Assembly: GCA_026745465.1 (NCBI GenBank)
Contig: JACYXH010000207.1
Span: 576,501 to 640,500, forward strand
Length of the DNA stretch: 64,000 nucleotides
Reading direction: 5' to 3'
Source: Lota lota
Lineage: Eukaryota > Chordata > Actinopteri > Gadiformes > Lotidae
Within the stretch, counting starts at the first letter, position 1; each line of letters opens with the position of its first letter. A program made the position numbers and the translations under genes. Below the pieces are notes generated by a model. That model was not told the DNA's origin, ran no database searches, and saw only the letters and a list, made by a program, of their open reading frames with translations. This document shows, in pieces, positions 1 to 52,475 of this stretch.

Positions 1-673
1 AGTACACGATATAGCCAACATGAAGTAACTATGTGTCTGAGGATCTACTTTAGTACATACATTTAAACACCACATAGAAAAAGGGTCCCTATAAAGTGAT
101 GAGCATGTGCAAATCCAAGACCAGAATGGACGATCCACTCGCAGATACGAATGTTACGTACCGGATCGCACAAAATATTCGTTATTTTTGAACGAATCGT
201 TTTTTTTTTAATCACACATCACTAGTAAGGTGGATAATGGGCGTTCTACCTCTTTCCAGTGTATCAGATCATTTGGCTCAGTAAACAATTAAAAGCCAGC
301 TCTTTAGGCTTCCAAACGGCTCTATCTTCATGTTTCACGCCAAAATGTGCTAATATTTGGTTGTTCAGTGCCCATCTAATGTGATGATGAATTGTTTAAT
401 AGTTATGTATTCTTTCTACTTATGCTAGGTAGGTTTAATTTATTGGATGAAATTCCACATGTCATAGCTGGACATAAAAGTCATGGTTATTAGTCTAACA
501 GATAAAAGTAGTTAATGTTGAATTTATATAATCTATTTAAAAAAATCGTTTTCTGTGCTGGCTACCAAGCCACTGACTTGTCCAAACTATAATGCTATAT
601 AATGTGTATTATAACCATTCAATGTCTCTTTCGGCTCTTCAGATAGGCACTACGGCATAGTTCACCCATCACT
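1..673. other. 5' flank of fbxo24, no gene seen
   Basis: AT-rich sequence upstream of the first fbxo24 coding exon. I see no convincing ORF or RNA gene. It presumably holds the fbxo24 promoter and 5' UTR, but no clear core element could be assigned. Confidence 0.4.
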
Positions 674-4820
<4,147 letters not shown>

Positions 4821-5320
4821 GCCGCACGCTGCCACTGAGCCACCAATGCTGCTGCTACTTCTGCTGGGTCACTTTGCTACCACCGCACATGCCTTTTCTC
4901 AGCCACAACATCGCTGCATAAAGGCACTAATGCACATTTTATTAACATGAGTGAATGCAGTATAAACCATTTACCAACAATTAGGTAACAGTTAATTAAC
5001 AGTTAACTGATGAATGAATACCGTAGTTAGGGCTATCCCTTAGGGAGTTACCCAAATGAAAACGTAAATGCTTATTACTTACTGCATTTACTAATATGAA
5101 TTCATGGTTAATTTTTGTACCCTTTTTATATAGTGTTACCCCACAAATAAAAATTAAAAAAAAGTTTTTATTGTATGCTGCCGCTGGTTTGAAGAACCAG
5201 TTGGACCTTGAGCCTAGGTCTCCTCCCATTGCACCCTCTGCCGATGGGTCACTCTTGCGGTTGCGCGGTTTTCTTGAAGATCTTGCACTCGACACTTCAC
5301 TTCCCTGGGTCCTCCGGACG

Positions 5321-5355
<35 letters not shown>

Positions 5356-7506
5356 TAACCATTCAAAGCAACAATATTGTATCATTTAACGTAGCCATTT
5401 AACGTTTAGTCTATAATAATACATTATTTTATTAAGATAAAACAACTTTATGAGATGCAGTAATATTACAATCAACATCATCAATTATTTTGTATTTTAT
5501 TGTATTTTTTATTCCGATAAACAGTATACAAAAGACAAACCAATGCACAGGCCAACAAATATTTGAACAGCAGAAGAATTAAGTGAAATAAATGGACACA
5601 AATAACAACAAAGTAAAAACAAAAAATAATGCGCAAGGGAATAATAATCATCCACAAAAATGCCATGAAAGCGTTACATACATTAATTGTTAGCGCTGAT
5701 TCTTTGATCACCACCATCATCATCATCACCATTCACAACAATAACAACAACGTCACTGGTCGAGGACGCGCTAGAGCCGACACCACGCGACAAGGACTGA
5801 CAAGATGGCGACCCCATTAGTAACAGCCGTAGTAGGTCCTGTGAAGGAGAGATAGGTATGCTGCTTTCCCTTTGTTTTGCTGTTAATTATGACAACGGTG
5901 TGATGTGCTGACAGCGATATGAGTTGTTGTACATGCTGATGTATTCATGACAGTGTTAAGGAAAAACCGACCATTACGACTGCTTGAACTTCTCAGGATT
6001 ATCACTGAAAGCTAGCGTTAGCAGGCTAGGCTAACTACTAGCAGCAAGGACAGCTACAACCTGGCTAATCTCTTAAATCACTGATCTGGAAAATACACTA
6101 TTGTATTCAACGAGTCTTATTGTGTACGTACAGTCTTTCAGCTTGTTTGGGCTGATTACAGAGGAAGTATGCATACAATAGTGTAACGTTGAAAGCGTTT
6201 ATGCATGTTTCAGTATGCTTCAACCTTTGCTAATTTATCACCCGTCATTTTTCTGCCTAAACTTAAATTGATTTAACCTTTTTTATAATCTGAACACTTT
6301 CACTGGTGCAACTGTAATTAAGTGTTTTAGAGATAAAAAAAAAGGAGCCAGTGGGTTATTGCATTGCTGTCTGCTATATTTGACCACGCATTTTGAGCTA
6401 GTTAAAAGTTGATAGTGAATGGTGATCTCAGCTAGTCACAGACACAAGGGCAAAGCGCGCTCAATTACGGCTTACACTCTAGTGCAGTAACGGAAACCCC
6501 ATAAACACCACCTGCCCTGTCATTAATACTTACTACGAGTATCTGTGTGAACATGTCTACTCCGAGATTAAATATCCGTGCTCACTGAGCGGCAAAACCT
6601 GGCTCACACTCTATATGTACTCGTCCCGACAAACCACTTTAAAACGGTGGTATCATGTACTAATTCATCATTGTTTAGTCACTGGCAAATGATTGAAATT
6701 GATATTAATACATTGAATCATAGAGCTATTACTGCCCATCTTTGATCCGATCATAACAACGAGAATGTTATTTTCATTGTTTCAATACCCTTTTTTATTT
6801 GTCACTTTCCCTTTTTTAGTTAACATACCATCACTTTACCCAACTGTCCGATTTCTATTCATCCGGGTCTGTCTATTATTTCTTTTGGTGAAGGCAGTCC
6901 TGTACCATGACAAAAGGTCTCTCTAGCCTCCAGCTTTTGTTGGCCAGGTTTTAAGTCCTCTTCCCCCCCTCCCCAAACTATCCCAATGGGGGGTTGATGG
7001 GGCTCAGAACTACTTGAGGATCCCCAGTCTCTCCAGTTTGGTGCACCAACCCCCCAGGAGTATCGTTTGCTTCTATGGAAGACACTCAATCTGAAACCCT
7101 GCTCTGAAGACTGATTCAAGCTCCCAAATATAAGTGCAGCGCTACTCTTTGATGTCATCCATAGGAAAGTCTGAAAGGCTATTGGGAATGGTTTGAAATG
7201 TGTGTTGGAACTTTTACATTTATCTTAAACCTATCTGCTTCCTGGGTGTGTTGTTTGCTGTTACGTAGAGAACACTAATTTAATTACCATTACATGCATT
7301 TCAGCAATGATTCCCTTTCCTCTCTGTCGCCCAGATAAAGCCATGCCTTTGGGGTTCACATTTGGCAGTTCGCCATGTTGACTGTGGTGGACTGAAACAC
7401 TTCAGAGGACCCACACGGATAACCCCTCCCCCCCCCCTGGGGACCGGGCTGCGTGTCCAGGGACCCAGCCGGGCCAGCGAGGCGGGCGGGAGGGCAGGCC
7501 GGTGCG
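4821..7506. other. fbxo24 3' UTR, intergenic sequence and usp44 5' region
   Basis: No protein gene recognised. It holds a GACG/GACA microsatellite (about 5317-5354), AT-rich sequence with ATC/AAC triplet stretches (5690-5755), and a possible non-coding first exon of usp44 (about 5760-5855). An AAATAAA at 5145 could serve the fbxo24 transcript. The 7335-7506 part is probably usp44 5' UTR. Confidence 0.5.
5760..5855 (+). promoter_or_regulatory. Possible usp44 non-coding exon 1 with small upstream ORF
   Basis: A GC-richer patch ends in AGAGATAG followed by GTATGC, a good splice donor. A matching acceptor (CGCCCAG) lies at 7328-7334 just before the usp44 start exon. Inside, an ATG at about 5804 opens a 16-codon ORF (MATPLVTAVVGPVKER) that stops within the exon, so it could act as an upstream ORF. 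Inferred only from splice-like signals and position. Confidence 0.3.
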
Positions 7507-13544
<6,038 letters not shown>

Positions 13545-16201
13545 GACCACAGCCTTGAGCCTAATGGGCCACAACACCCTGCTAAAGGTCTACAGCGTCC
13601 ACCCACCCTCTGGTGTCTCCTGACTATCCTGCCAGGAGACATCAGCGCTGGTCCCGCCCTGCTGTGGCAACGGATCTATAGAAAATATTTTGCATAAAAG
13701 AATTAAGAGACTCAAGGACCGCCAGGTTCTGCTTTTTGATCTAACAGTGTTTTTTTTTTTCCTAGATTTTCTCTGGAGTTGATAGTGTTGATAGTGTACA
13801 GCTCTATTTTGATAAAAGATTATCAGCCACGGTGCGTCAGGGGCGCGGCGATGCACAAGTGTCCGTTTTAAGACGTGCGCGAGGGTATTCAGGCCTCCTG
13901 GTTTGTATTATTATTAATCATGCAATTGTTTTGCATGCGTTGGGTTCTTGGTTGTACATACTTTTTTGAATGGAAAAAGAATTATTTTATTTTTTTCATA
14001 GTCACTTTAGCTTTAGTCAACACAAAACTGGATGTAGACCGAGCTGTTATTCGCCCTTTATCGTGTCCCAACTTTATTTGGTTTTGTTCTGGGCGTTGGA
14101 AAAGGGGGGATGGCCAATGGTCTTCCGGTGACCTACTGACCCTAGACACTTCTGTGTGGACGGCTAAAGGTTGGATAGTTCCAAAAAAAGACTGCTGTGG
14201 TTAACGGTCACCCTTGTGGCTCATCCGTATCCAGTCCTTGTAGAAATGCACAAATGTCGAAGGAGTGGTTGAGTGGGCGGCCTCCTCTCCGTCCCTTAGT
14301 TTGAACCCCAACCACACCGTCAGCCAGTGTTGCTCCAAGTTTTTAAAGTCCGCCACACAGCAGCAAGACCCACCTCACCTCGAACCACTTCAAGGTCTGT
14401 CAGGGCAGCGCATTATTGGCTAACCTCAAGCCAATGCTAGGTGTTTTTATTTACGTTAGTGTTGAGCAGTAGAAGGTTCAGTAATGTCCAAGGGATATGA
14501 GTGACTGCTGCCCCTTATCTTCTTCAGAATGTGAATTGCCTTCACCCCCCCCCCCCCCCCAAAAAAACCCAATACTAGTGTTTTACAAAAAAGTGCCCAT
14601 TAATCTTTTGAAGTACTTTATTTTTATAATTCCTCTCCCAGTATAATGAATGTTCATATCAATAGCTGGCGGTTCTGCGACGGCTGCTGCCTCTCCCTGA
14701 CCAGCATTTGGAATACGAATGTTTTTTTTTTTTAATACAAAACGTAGAGGCAGTTCACTATTTTTAAAGTGTCTTTATACAGTGATGGAATCATGGACCC
14801 TCTTGATTGTTCCACACCAGCAGATCAGAAAGGACTAAAATGTATGTTCTCCACCCACATGTGCAAAGATGCCCGTGTAAATCCCTTTGGCGGTTAGTAT
14901 GATCGCGTGCACCTTTTGAGTAAACCTTTAATTGGTCCTGTTGTATTGAATCGACCCAACAGATGTTACTAGAATCCTGCAGTGTCCATGTTTTAAATGG
15001 CAGTAAGTCAACTACATACAAGAGTAAATCGGGGACGAGAGATGCTCCTCTACCCCATTTTATCTAATGTTTTTAAACCCATGTCATTCATGGATGTGGG
15101 TTGGTATGTGTGCGTGTGTAAAACGGATCGAAGTTATACTATGCAATTTGTTACCTCAAGTTTTTTTCTAGAGAAAATTACCTCAATAAAAATGAGAATA
15201 TTTTTTCATTTTTTTAAGAAAATGTGTGTTTCATGATTTGCTTTAAGAGTTCTTGTAAAAAGTTATTTATCTACAAACTTAAGACAAAAGGGAGACCCAG
15301 TGAGAGCAACATTTTAATCTTACAAAAATTGTTTTCATGGAACTTTGTAATGAAGCATAACATACTGGCAACATACAGTGGCGGCAGGCATTTCCAAAGA
15401 TATTTTTACAAACATCAAAAGAAACCATGACTGGTGGAGTGGGAAGGGAGAGCGCTTGTGCATAGTCCACTCCCTCAGCATAGTTGAGGCCAAAGATACA
15501 GCCATGGATGATGCGGTGTCTGTATAGAAAGATGGCAACTTGAGCGTGGCACCTCAAGGTCTAGCCGTATGAACACTGAAATTGAACTAGGTATTTGGCC
15601 ATTAGCTAGCACAGGTAACTTGTGTGCCGCCATGTGATGCTTAAGCAAAATAAAATTATATTCAAGTGGAATAATTAAATGGGGTTTTCCTCGTTGCACA
15701 AGCTGTTCCAATACTGCGGTTAATCAATTGTAGCGGTAGCTTAAATAGTTAACCTTTTTTAATGTGTAAAATGAGGTCTGCAATAGATTGTATGTAAGGA
15801 CACATCAGTGTCGGAAGCATTATGAAAATGCTTCCTTTATTAAAATGTCTGTTTAAGCCGTGGCCGACACCCTGAATTAACAGACAGATTTCAGCCATCA
15901 GCGAGAACAACAAAATAAAGTTCCCCGCTCCAAGCTAGATTTAATATTGACGCCTTTGAAAACAATAGGATTCTGGTTAGGTTGGTTCACAGTAGCAGGT
16001 AGCATTCCACACACCACCGCAGCTGCCCTTGACAAAATACAAAGCAGATCACGGCATCCTGGTTTCGGAGAGCATGCCAAGATTGTAACGGGTTTATTCT
16101 CTGGATGAAGGAGTTAAGTGGAACGCAAGGTGCGGGATTATGGAGGTAGGGGTGAGAAAACGGGGGTGCGGTTTAGTGCTGAGAAAGATTCTGCCGTTCT
16201 C
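13545..16201. other. Convergent 3' UTRs of usp44 (+) and metap2 (-)
   Basis: No protein gene recognised. AATAAA on the + strand at about 15184-15189 is a candidate usp44 polyadenylation signal. TTTATT at 16093-16098 reads as AATAAA on the - strand about 105 bp past the metap2 stop and is a candidate signal for metap2. A C16 run lies at 14545-14560. Confidence 0.45.
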
Positions 16202-21817
<5,616 letters not shown>

Positions 21818-22439
21818 GATCGCAGCAGCAGAAGCTTGTACAAAAAAAAAGAAAAAAGGGAAGCGCAATGGTTTATGGGGAGTGGTTGGTAAAACTTGCC
21901 GAATCAGCTGTGTGGAACAGAAAAGGTGCCCAGAATGACTTGTAACATTGCAAGTATATTAACAGTTTAATTTCCCTCTTTTACTCAGTTGTAGAGGCCA
22001 TTTTTGTTTCAATAACGTGCGTTGTACAAAAATAGATAACCCATATGCAAGGAAACGGTGTTCTTAACCACTGATGCCCACTAGATGGCAGCGTTGCTAT
22101 ATTAATCGTGAAGAGTAATTTTTGTGCATTTTTTACTAGTATGTTCCTGCAATACCAGTGGCTGCAGCTAACAGGTGCTGGTCCCGTTCTACTACTGCCT
22201 GTTCCAAAGGAATGCTTCAGTGTCATCCTTTCTGTTGAGAAGGGTAACTGGCTGTCATCTGTCTCCATCACAGCCCTGTCTTATAATTTTTTATACAATG
22301 TAAACATGACAGGTTTAAAGCTAATGATCCTGGATAATTCTTTGTATAAAATTAGAACTAACAGCTAACTAGCTTGTTGGGGCTCATCAACCTCATGGTG
22401 AAACATGTCTCCTTTAAACTACTTGTGACATGGAGATAC

Positions 22440-22660
22440 TTTATTAATCCCCTTGAGGAATTTCAGTCACTACATTTGAATCCATCCTAACACGCTAGGA
22501 GCAGTGGGCTGCCACACTAAACCATCCGGGAACCAACTCCGGCTGTAGTGCCCATGCCTTGCTTAAGAGCAGGGCAGGAGTGTTATCTTGTATGTTTTAT
22601 GGTATGGAGGGAAACCGGAGTGCCAGGAGGATACCCACATGGACACAGGGAGAACATGCC
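22440..22660. repeat. Teleost dispersed repeat fragments
   Basis: Includes ACTTTATTAATCCCCTTGAG and, further on, GGAAACCGGAGTGCCAGGAG with ACACAGGGAGAACATGCC. Both motifs belong to high-copy repeats common in fish genomes. Assigned from memory; class not determined. Confidence 0.5.
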
Positions 22661-23105
22661 CCCCCCGGACAGCAAGGAATGACAAGACACATATACAGTT
22701 CCAGAATAGCTTTTAATTTCACCTATGAAATACAGGAGGGTACAACTCTAACACGTGTGTTGGGACAGAGAATTTGACGGTTTGTGTCCTCTTCTGTCTG
22801 GTTTCCCAGGGAGGCTCGTAATAATCGTTAATTTATTAACAAAAGTGTTTAAATCACGCTAATTTATGTAAGAAAACACAGACCCACTGCCTTTTTTGTT
22901 TTGTTTATAACAAAAGTTGATCTACACCACCATGCAACGTGGGGCGTGTTTTTAACATTTGAACTGATCATGGCCATGTAAACAGAGATACGTTGAGCTG
23001 AAGTCTCCAGGGATTGCACACGCGCACGCACACACACACACACGTTGAGGTAAAGCTTAATTCCAATATTTCACTCCATGTAGGATTATTGGGAGTCAAC
23101 TTAAA

Positions 23106-23225
<120 letters not shown>

Positions 23226-23892
23226 GAGAGAGGCCTAGATAAAAATAAATGGCGATAGTAAATATAGCATTCTACTTCCCTCCCTTGACATGTGCACGTG
23301 TCCACTCTGTGCACATTAACAATTATGAAGACCTGTTGAGTTTTAGCTGTTCATTCATTGTCAACAGCCCCCATTTTTTATTTTTTTTATCTTTAACCGG
23401 GAACTACGGTCTGTTCGTAGCTACAACCAGCCCTGTACCAAACTATATCCTCAGCAGTGGAACACTAGTATGACTGTATTCAGGATGAATTAGCAGCTCT
23501 CCAAACTATTCAGCACTAAAAACAAATTTCTTGTTTTACAGCGATAGAGTTTTACAAATTTGAAGACCTTTTTACATCATTCTTAAAAAAAAAAAGAGTA
23601 GTATAACATGAGAATATATGTTGCAGACATTCGTTATCTGGACCTTTTGACTGAAGGAGGTTCCTGAGTGGAAACGGTTTAACGAGCGGCTGGACGTATA
23701 GAGAAAGAGAGAGAGGCGTACAGCGGACGGACGCGGCATGCGGGTTGATTGACGGGCGATTACGCAACACACAACAACAAACACACACACACACAGCTTG
23801 ATCGATGAAGACCTCAGACAGTATCTGAAATAAATATAGCATCCCAAACATTCTGCCTGCCTGTTTCTGTTTTTGTTTGTTTAAAGCTGCTT

Positions 23893-33763
<9,871 letters not shown>

Positions 33764-34221
33764 TGCTTTCCCACATTGATACACAGACGGCTTAGCATTC
33801 TGTATGTATGGTGTAGAAGTTGGAGGCTTTCTTTTAGCCGGTTGCTCTCTGCAGAAACAAAACTTACTTTAAAACGTCATTTCCCATAATGCTAAGCCAC
33901 TCGTTGCTTCTTCGCCAGCAGCCCGAATTGCGAGGGCGCCCCTGGCGGCAGCGGGTTGAGATCCAAGAGGGCTCTAGAGTTTGGGAAGGAAACAACCGTG
34001 GGTGAAAAACTTCGGGAAAATGGAAAAACTAACAAAGGTTAATACTTTACACGTGGATTATTCACCGTTGCAACAAAAAACGACAGAGTGGAACTGAACG
34101 CTTTGTTTGCCCACTGGTTTTGAAAGTGACAATGATGTCGAAGAAGGATAAACCACAGGATTCCTTGCCATTCCATTGAAAGTTACATTTTGCTCATGGG
34201 GAAGGGAGCAAGTCGAGAGTC
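33764..34221. promoter_or_regulatory. Probable bidirectional promoter of vezt and fgd6
   Basis: Only about 458 bp separate the vezt start codon (- strand) from the proposed fgd6 start codon (+ strand). The stretch includes a GC-richer patch around 33925-33955. No other gene fits here, so both 5' UTRs and promoters must share it. No defined factor sites are claimed. Confidence 0.55.
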
Positions 34222-49054
<14,833 letters not shown>

Positions 49055-51189
49055 TCGTCCGCTGGCAGGCCGCACATCCCTGGAGCCAGTTGATGGTGAA
49101 CTGCTGTCTCCAGCTCAAGAGGGACTCCAGGCCAGGTGGCCTAGACTCCCGTCCAGTATATACTCCTCGGACCCCAGTGACCCCGACGCGTGGACCTCCA
49201 CAACTTTCGCTTTTTGTTATTTTCTCATCACATCCGTATCTGTTACTGCTTTTGATGGCCGGGGTTGTCAGTAGAGCTCCAGGCATCTTTTAGGTCTTAG
49301 TTTTACTCTCATTCTGAGTCAGTATATTTTTCACTTAATCTCGAAGACGAAAACATTTGATGAGACCCAGTGGTGGGTTAAAAAGGTAATGTCCAGATGC
49401 ACGTGTGTGGAAGTGTTTAGAAAAGGCAAGACTATCGAAAACCAGAAGAAGTCCCATGTCTTGAAAGCATTTGACTGGCAAATATGAAGGATTTAATAGC
49501 TGATCAGTTGTTGGTATAGTGCTCTTTACAAACCACAATATCGGCCTACATTTAAACACATGCTCCATACTTTGCCCTTGTTCAAATATTCAATAGTCGC
49601 TTTTGTCCATAAAATAGTTCTAACTCAATTTGAGAGCTGTATTCAAGCTTGGAGGGATTCAGGAATGTGGAGGATTGCCATGCGTAGAAGATGTACTAAG
49701 GTAGGCTTTTACTGTGAACTACAGGCTTTTACAAAGAAGAGCAGGAAGCAGATGTTCTACCCAAGAGTTGATCTCTCTGGTTAAGAGATGTTTTAATATC
49801 TTTAGTTTTTAATTTAGAATACAATGCAATGACTTGTGGGGAAAACAAGATACTGGTGAAAACTGGAAATAAAAAAAACATTATGTAGATATTTGTAACT
49901 GAAGTCAGATGGCATTTTGATTGGCTGTTCAGCCACATCTGAAGTAATATTTTGTATATTGATGCAGAAAAGCAACATGGGTCTTTTCTCCGTCTAAGCC
50001 GAGAGCAAATATTTATATGTATCTTTTATTTTTTTTATCGCCATGATTTTCAAGCACAGGTTGCCACTTTTTTGTCAATGAGAGAAGAGGAAGGTTAGGA
50101 TCTTTTTTTATTATTTAACCTTATTTTTCAGTTTTTTTTTAACTTTTGAAACACAATTCAATCAAGTGTTTACTTTGGTATGCTAGTTGGTTCATTGTGG
50201 AAATTATGGATACACCTGCACCAATTTGATCACTGCCAGTGTTATTTTCCATTGCTACCAATACAATTAATTCGTTTTACCCCAAACAATGGACTATTTA
50301 GGGTCTTTCAATATCCCTTTGTTAAAAGACAGGTAATCATGATGGTGTTCTATAGTCTAGTAGTCTAGAATCCTGTCTATCCAACATGATGTGTCTCTTG
50401 GTATGTTCCAATCAGGTCAGACAAATATCAGTATTGGTACATTCCAAGTGGAACGTATGCATGAACATTGTTTGTGACGAAATGTCTCGAAACAAGAAAT
50501 TACTTTTGAGGGAAAAAGTTTAACTGCAGTAACACTGAATGTGCCTTATTTTTAGTCTCATGGAATTTATTGCAGCATTTTTGGGAAAGTGTGTGAAATG
50601 GTTGACATGAATGGCGACAAACTAGACTTAATCGGATGCAGTTGCACAAGTCGTCCAATCAACATTTCTTCAGGGTAATCTCTTCTGTAGTTTTTATTAA
50701 TCAGAGTTGCAATAAATTACAATGTTCACACATTTTGAACGTATACAATTCTGCTGTCATGTTGTGAACGTTTAGTCTGTTCATTATAGTATAACAGTGC
50801 TAAGATAACAAAGATGAATGACTGATTCTTCACCAGTCCAAGACTGTCTGAGTGCATTAGGTCATTGAATCAGATATAAAGGGTTAGTTCAGAACTGTCA
50901 GGCAACAGTTTTTAATAAAATAAAAAATCTAAATACAGTATTTCATACTCTATTCATTTTTTATTTTGGCAATTGATAGTGTTTTACTTGAATATCGACA
51001 TTGTCGAAATGTGTAAACTGTGCACTGCCAGAAATTCTCTCAAAAATATCCCACAACCATTTTGGAATATGTGCCAATATTTGTGACTTCATTGGACACA
51101 TGGAGAGGAGTGGGAATGAATGGGAGGTGGTGTTCTGGGCAGGTATGGATGTGGGGGTCTTCTGTCCGCAGCAGCCTCAGGTGTTGGGG
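49055..51189. other. fgd6 3' UTR and intergenic sequence
   Basis: No protein gene recognised. AATAAA-type signals lie at about 49868 and 50711; either could end the fgd6 transcript. The sequence is AT-rich with no long ORF that resembles a known family. Confidence 0.5.
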
Positions 51190-51434
51190 TTACAGCAGTG
51201 ATCCTGGATCTCTGAGGAGGTCTATGGCCATCCACTCCTCTTCCTCCATCCTGGTTCTCTCATGAGCCTGATGGAGGGAGAGAAGGAACTGAGCGGTCCA
51301 GTGTCATAACAGGAGATTACATTATACAATTTGGTTTGTACAAATATGTAGAGAAGCTCTCATTTTTCACTCTTCATCTCTCTGGCTGTCTTCATCACAT
51401 ACTTCATCTCTCTTTTTCTCCAACTCTGTCTGCT
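51190..51434 (-). CDS. Possible two last exons of an unrecognised gene
   Basis: On the - strand, an exon at 51267-51190 opens after a strong acceptor (a pyrimidine tract ending CATCAG). It encodes 25 residues (AHERTRMEEEEWMAIDLL, then RDPGSLL) and a stop. An exon at 51434-51403 ends at a GTATGT donor and encodes QTELEKKRDE in a frame that joins in phase 0 with the first. A second pyrimidine-rich acceptor lies 17 bases further upstream but leads to a stop in this frame. Together they would give an acidic helical C terminus. I do not recognise the family and found no upstream exons between 51435 and the Myb/SANT gene. This may be chance. Confidence 0.25.
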
Positions 51435-52475
51435 CTTCAGTAAATCAGCCGACCTGAAAAAGAAACACAACACAGACCTGGCCTGCCTGCGTGCCTGCTG
51501 TTAACAAAGCTTAAAGAAAGACAAGTTGTTGAAACACTTACCATTACAGTCTACTGTACAATTTAGAATCTGGGATATTCATTTAAAATGTCATGAACTA
51601 ACTAAATAACATACCTTTCCTAAAGAGACAATATAATAAATTAGGCCTACACAAAATGTTCTTAATAATTGATCAATGTTTTGATGTACATAGATATTAT
51701 AATACAACAAAAAAATATTGGGAGTGATTCACCAGGTTGCGGCTGGCACCACAGCGCTCTCTATTGGTACTGTTCAAACAATTAAAAAGAAGCTTATTTA
51801 ATTTGTTAAATTAAACTCACATAAAACGAATTAATTAAAAAGGTCTACACGATTGGTGCACTTCGAAAACAAACAAACATCAGCAACAGCATTTTTTCTA
51901 ATTCACTACAGTTTGTTGACGGATAGAGTCGGCTATAAATTACGACGTTAGAGTTGTGTTTCCTGGGTTGAACATAACTTTAATGATTTATCCCGCTGTT
52001 CTATTAGTGGGAAAATATTAGATACATAAATATGTAGTTTAAACTACCAATTCTTACAAATTATGATATATAATCATTTGGCTGTTTAAAAATGAAGAAT
52101 TACAAATACATTTTCAGGTAAGGTTATGGTTATGATCTACGACATGTTATGATCTACGGCAACTTTTAATAAAAAAAAACTAATACTGGTTTCCATTAAA
52201 GAAATAATACATTATTTTATATACTTCTACTATTATTATGACAAACATATAAGTATTTTTTTATGTTTGGTGTTGACAAATGCTTACTCCCGTCCAGTAG
52301 GTGGCATTGTTAGAACATTGACACTTTCCCTAAAGTCGGGGAAGAAAAACCGAGGATTCTTTATTAGTGAAAGGAAGAACGGGAGCGCCAAGCAGCAATC
52401 TTCCCTTCGAAGTGAAGTCTACTTATATATTTGACCACTATAAATCAACAGAATATTTGACAAAATCAACAAAAT
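51435..52475. other. AT-rich intergenic stretch before the Myb/SANT gene
   Basis: Nothing coding recognised. The last about 150 bp (from 52325) are probably the promoter and 5' UTR of the downstream gene. A CCAGTAGGTGGCATTG motif at 52296-52311 resembles the edge of a common fish repeat. Confidence 0.4.

Noticed and set aside
5096..5389. 97-codon ORF over the GACA repeat
   Set aside because: Composed largely of a microsatellite and flanking low-complexity sequence.
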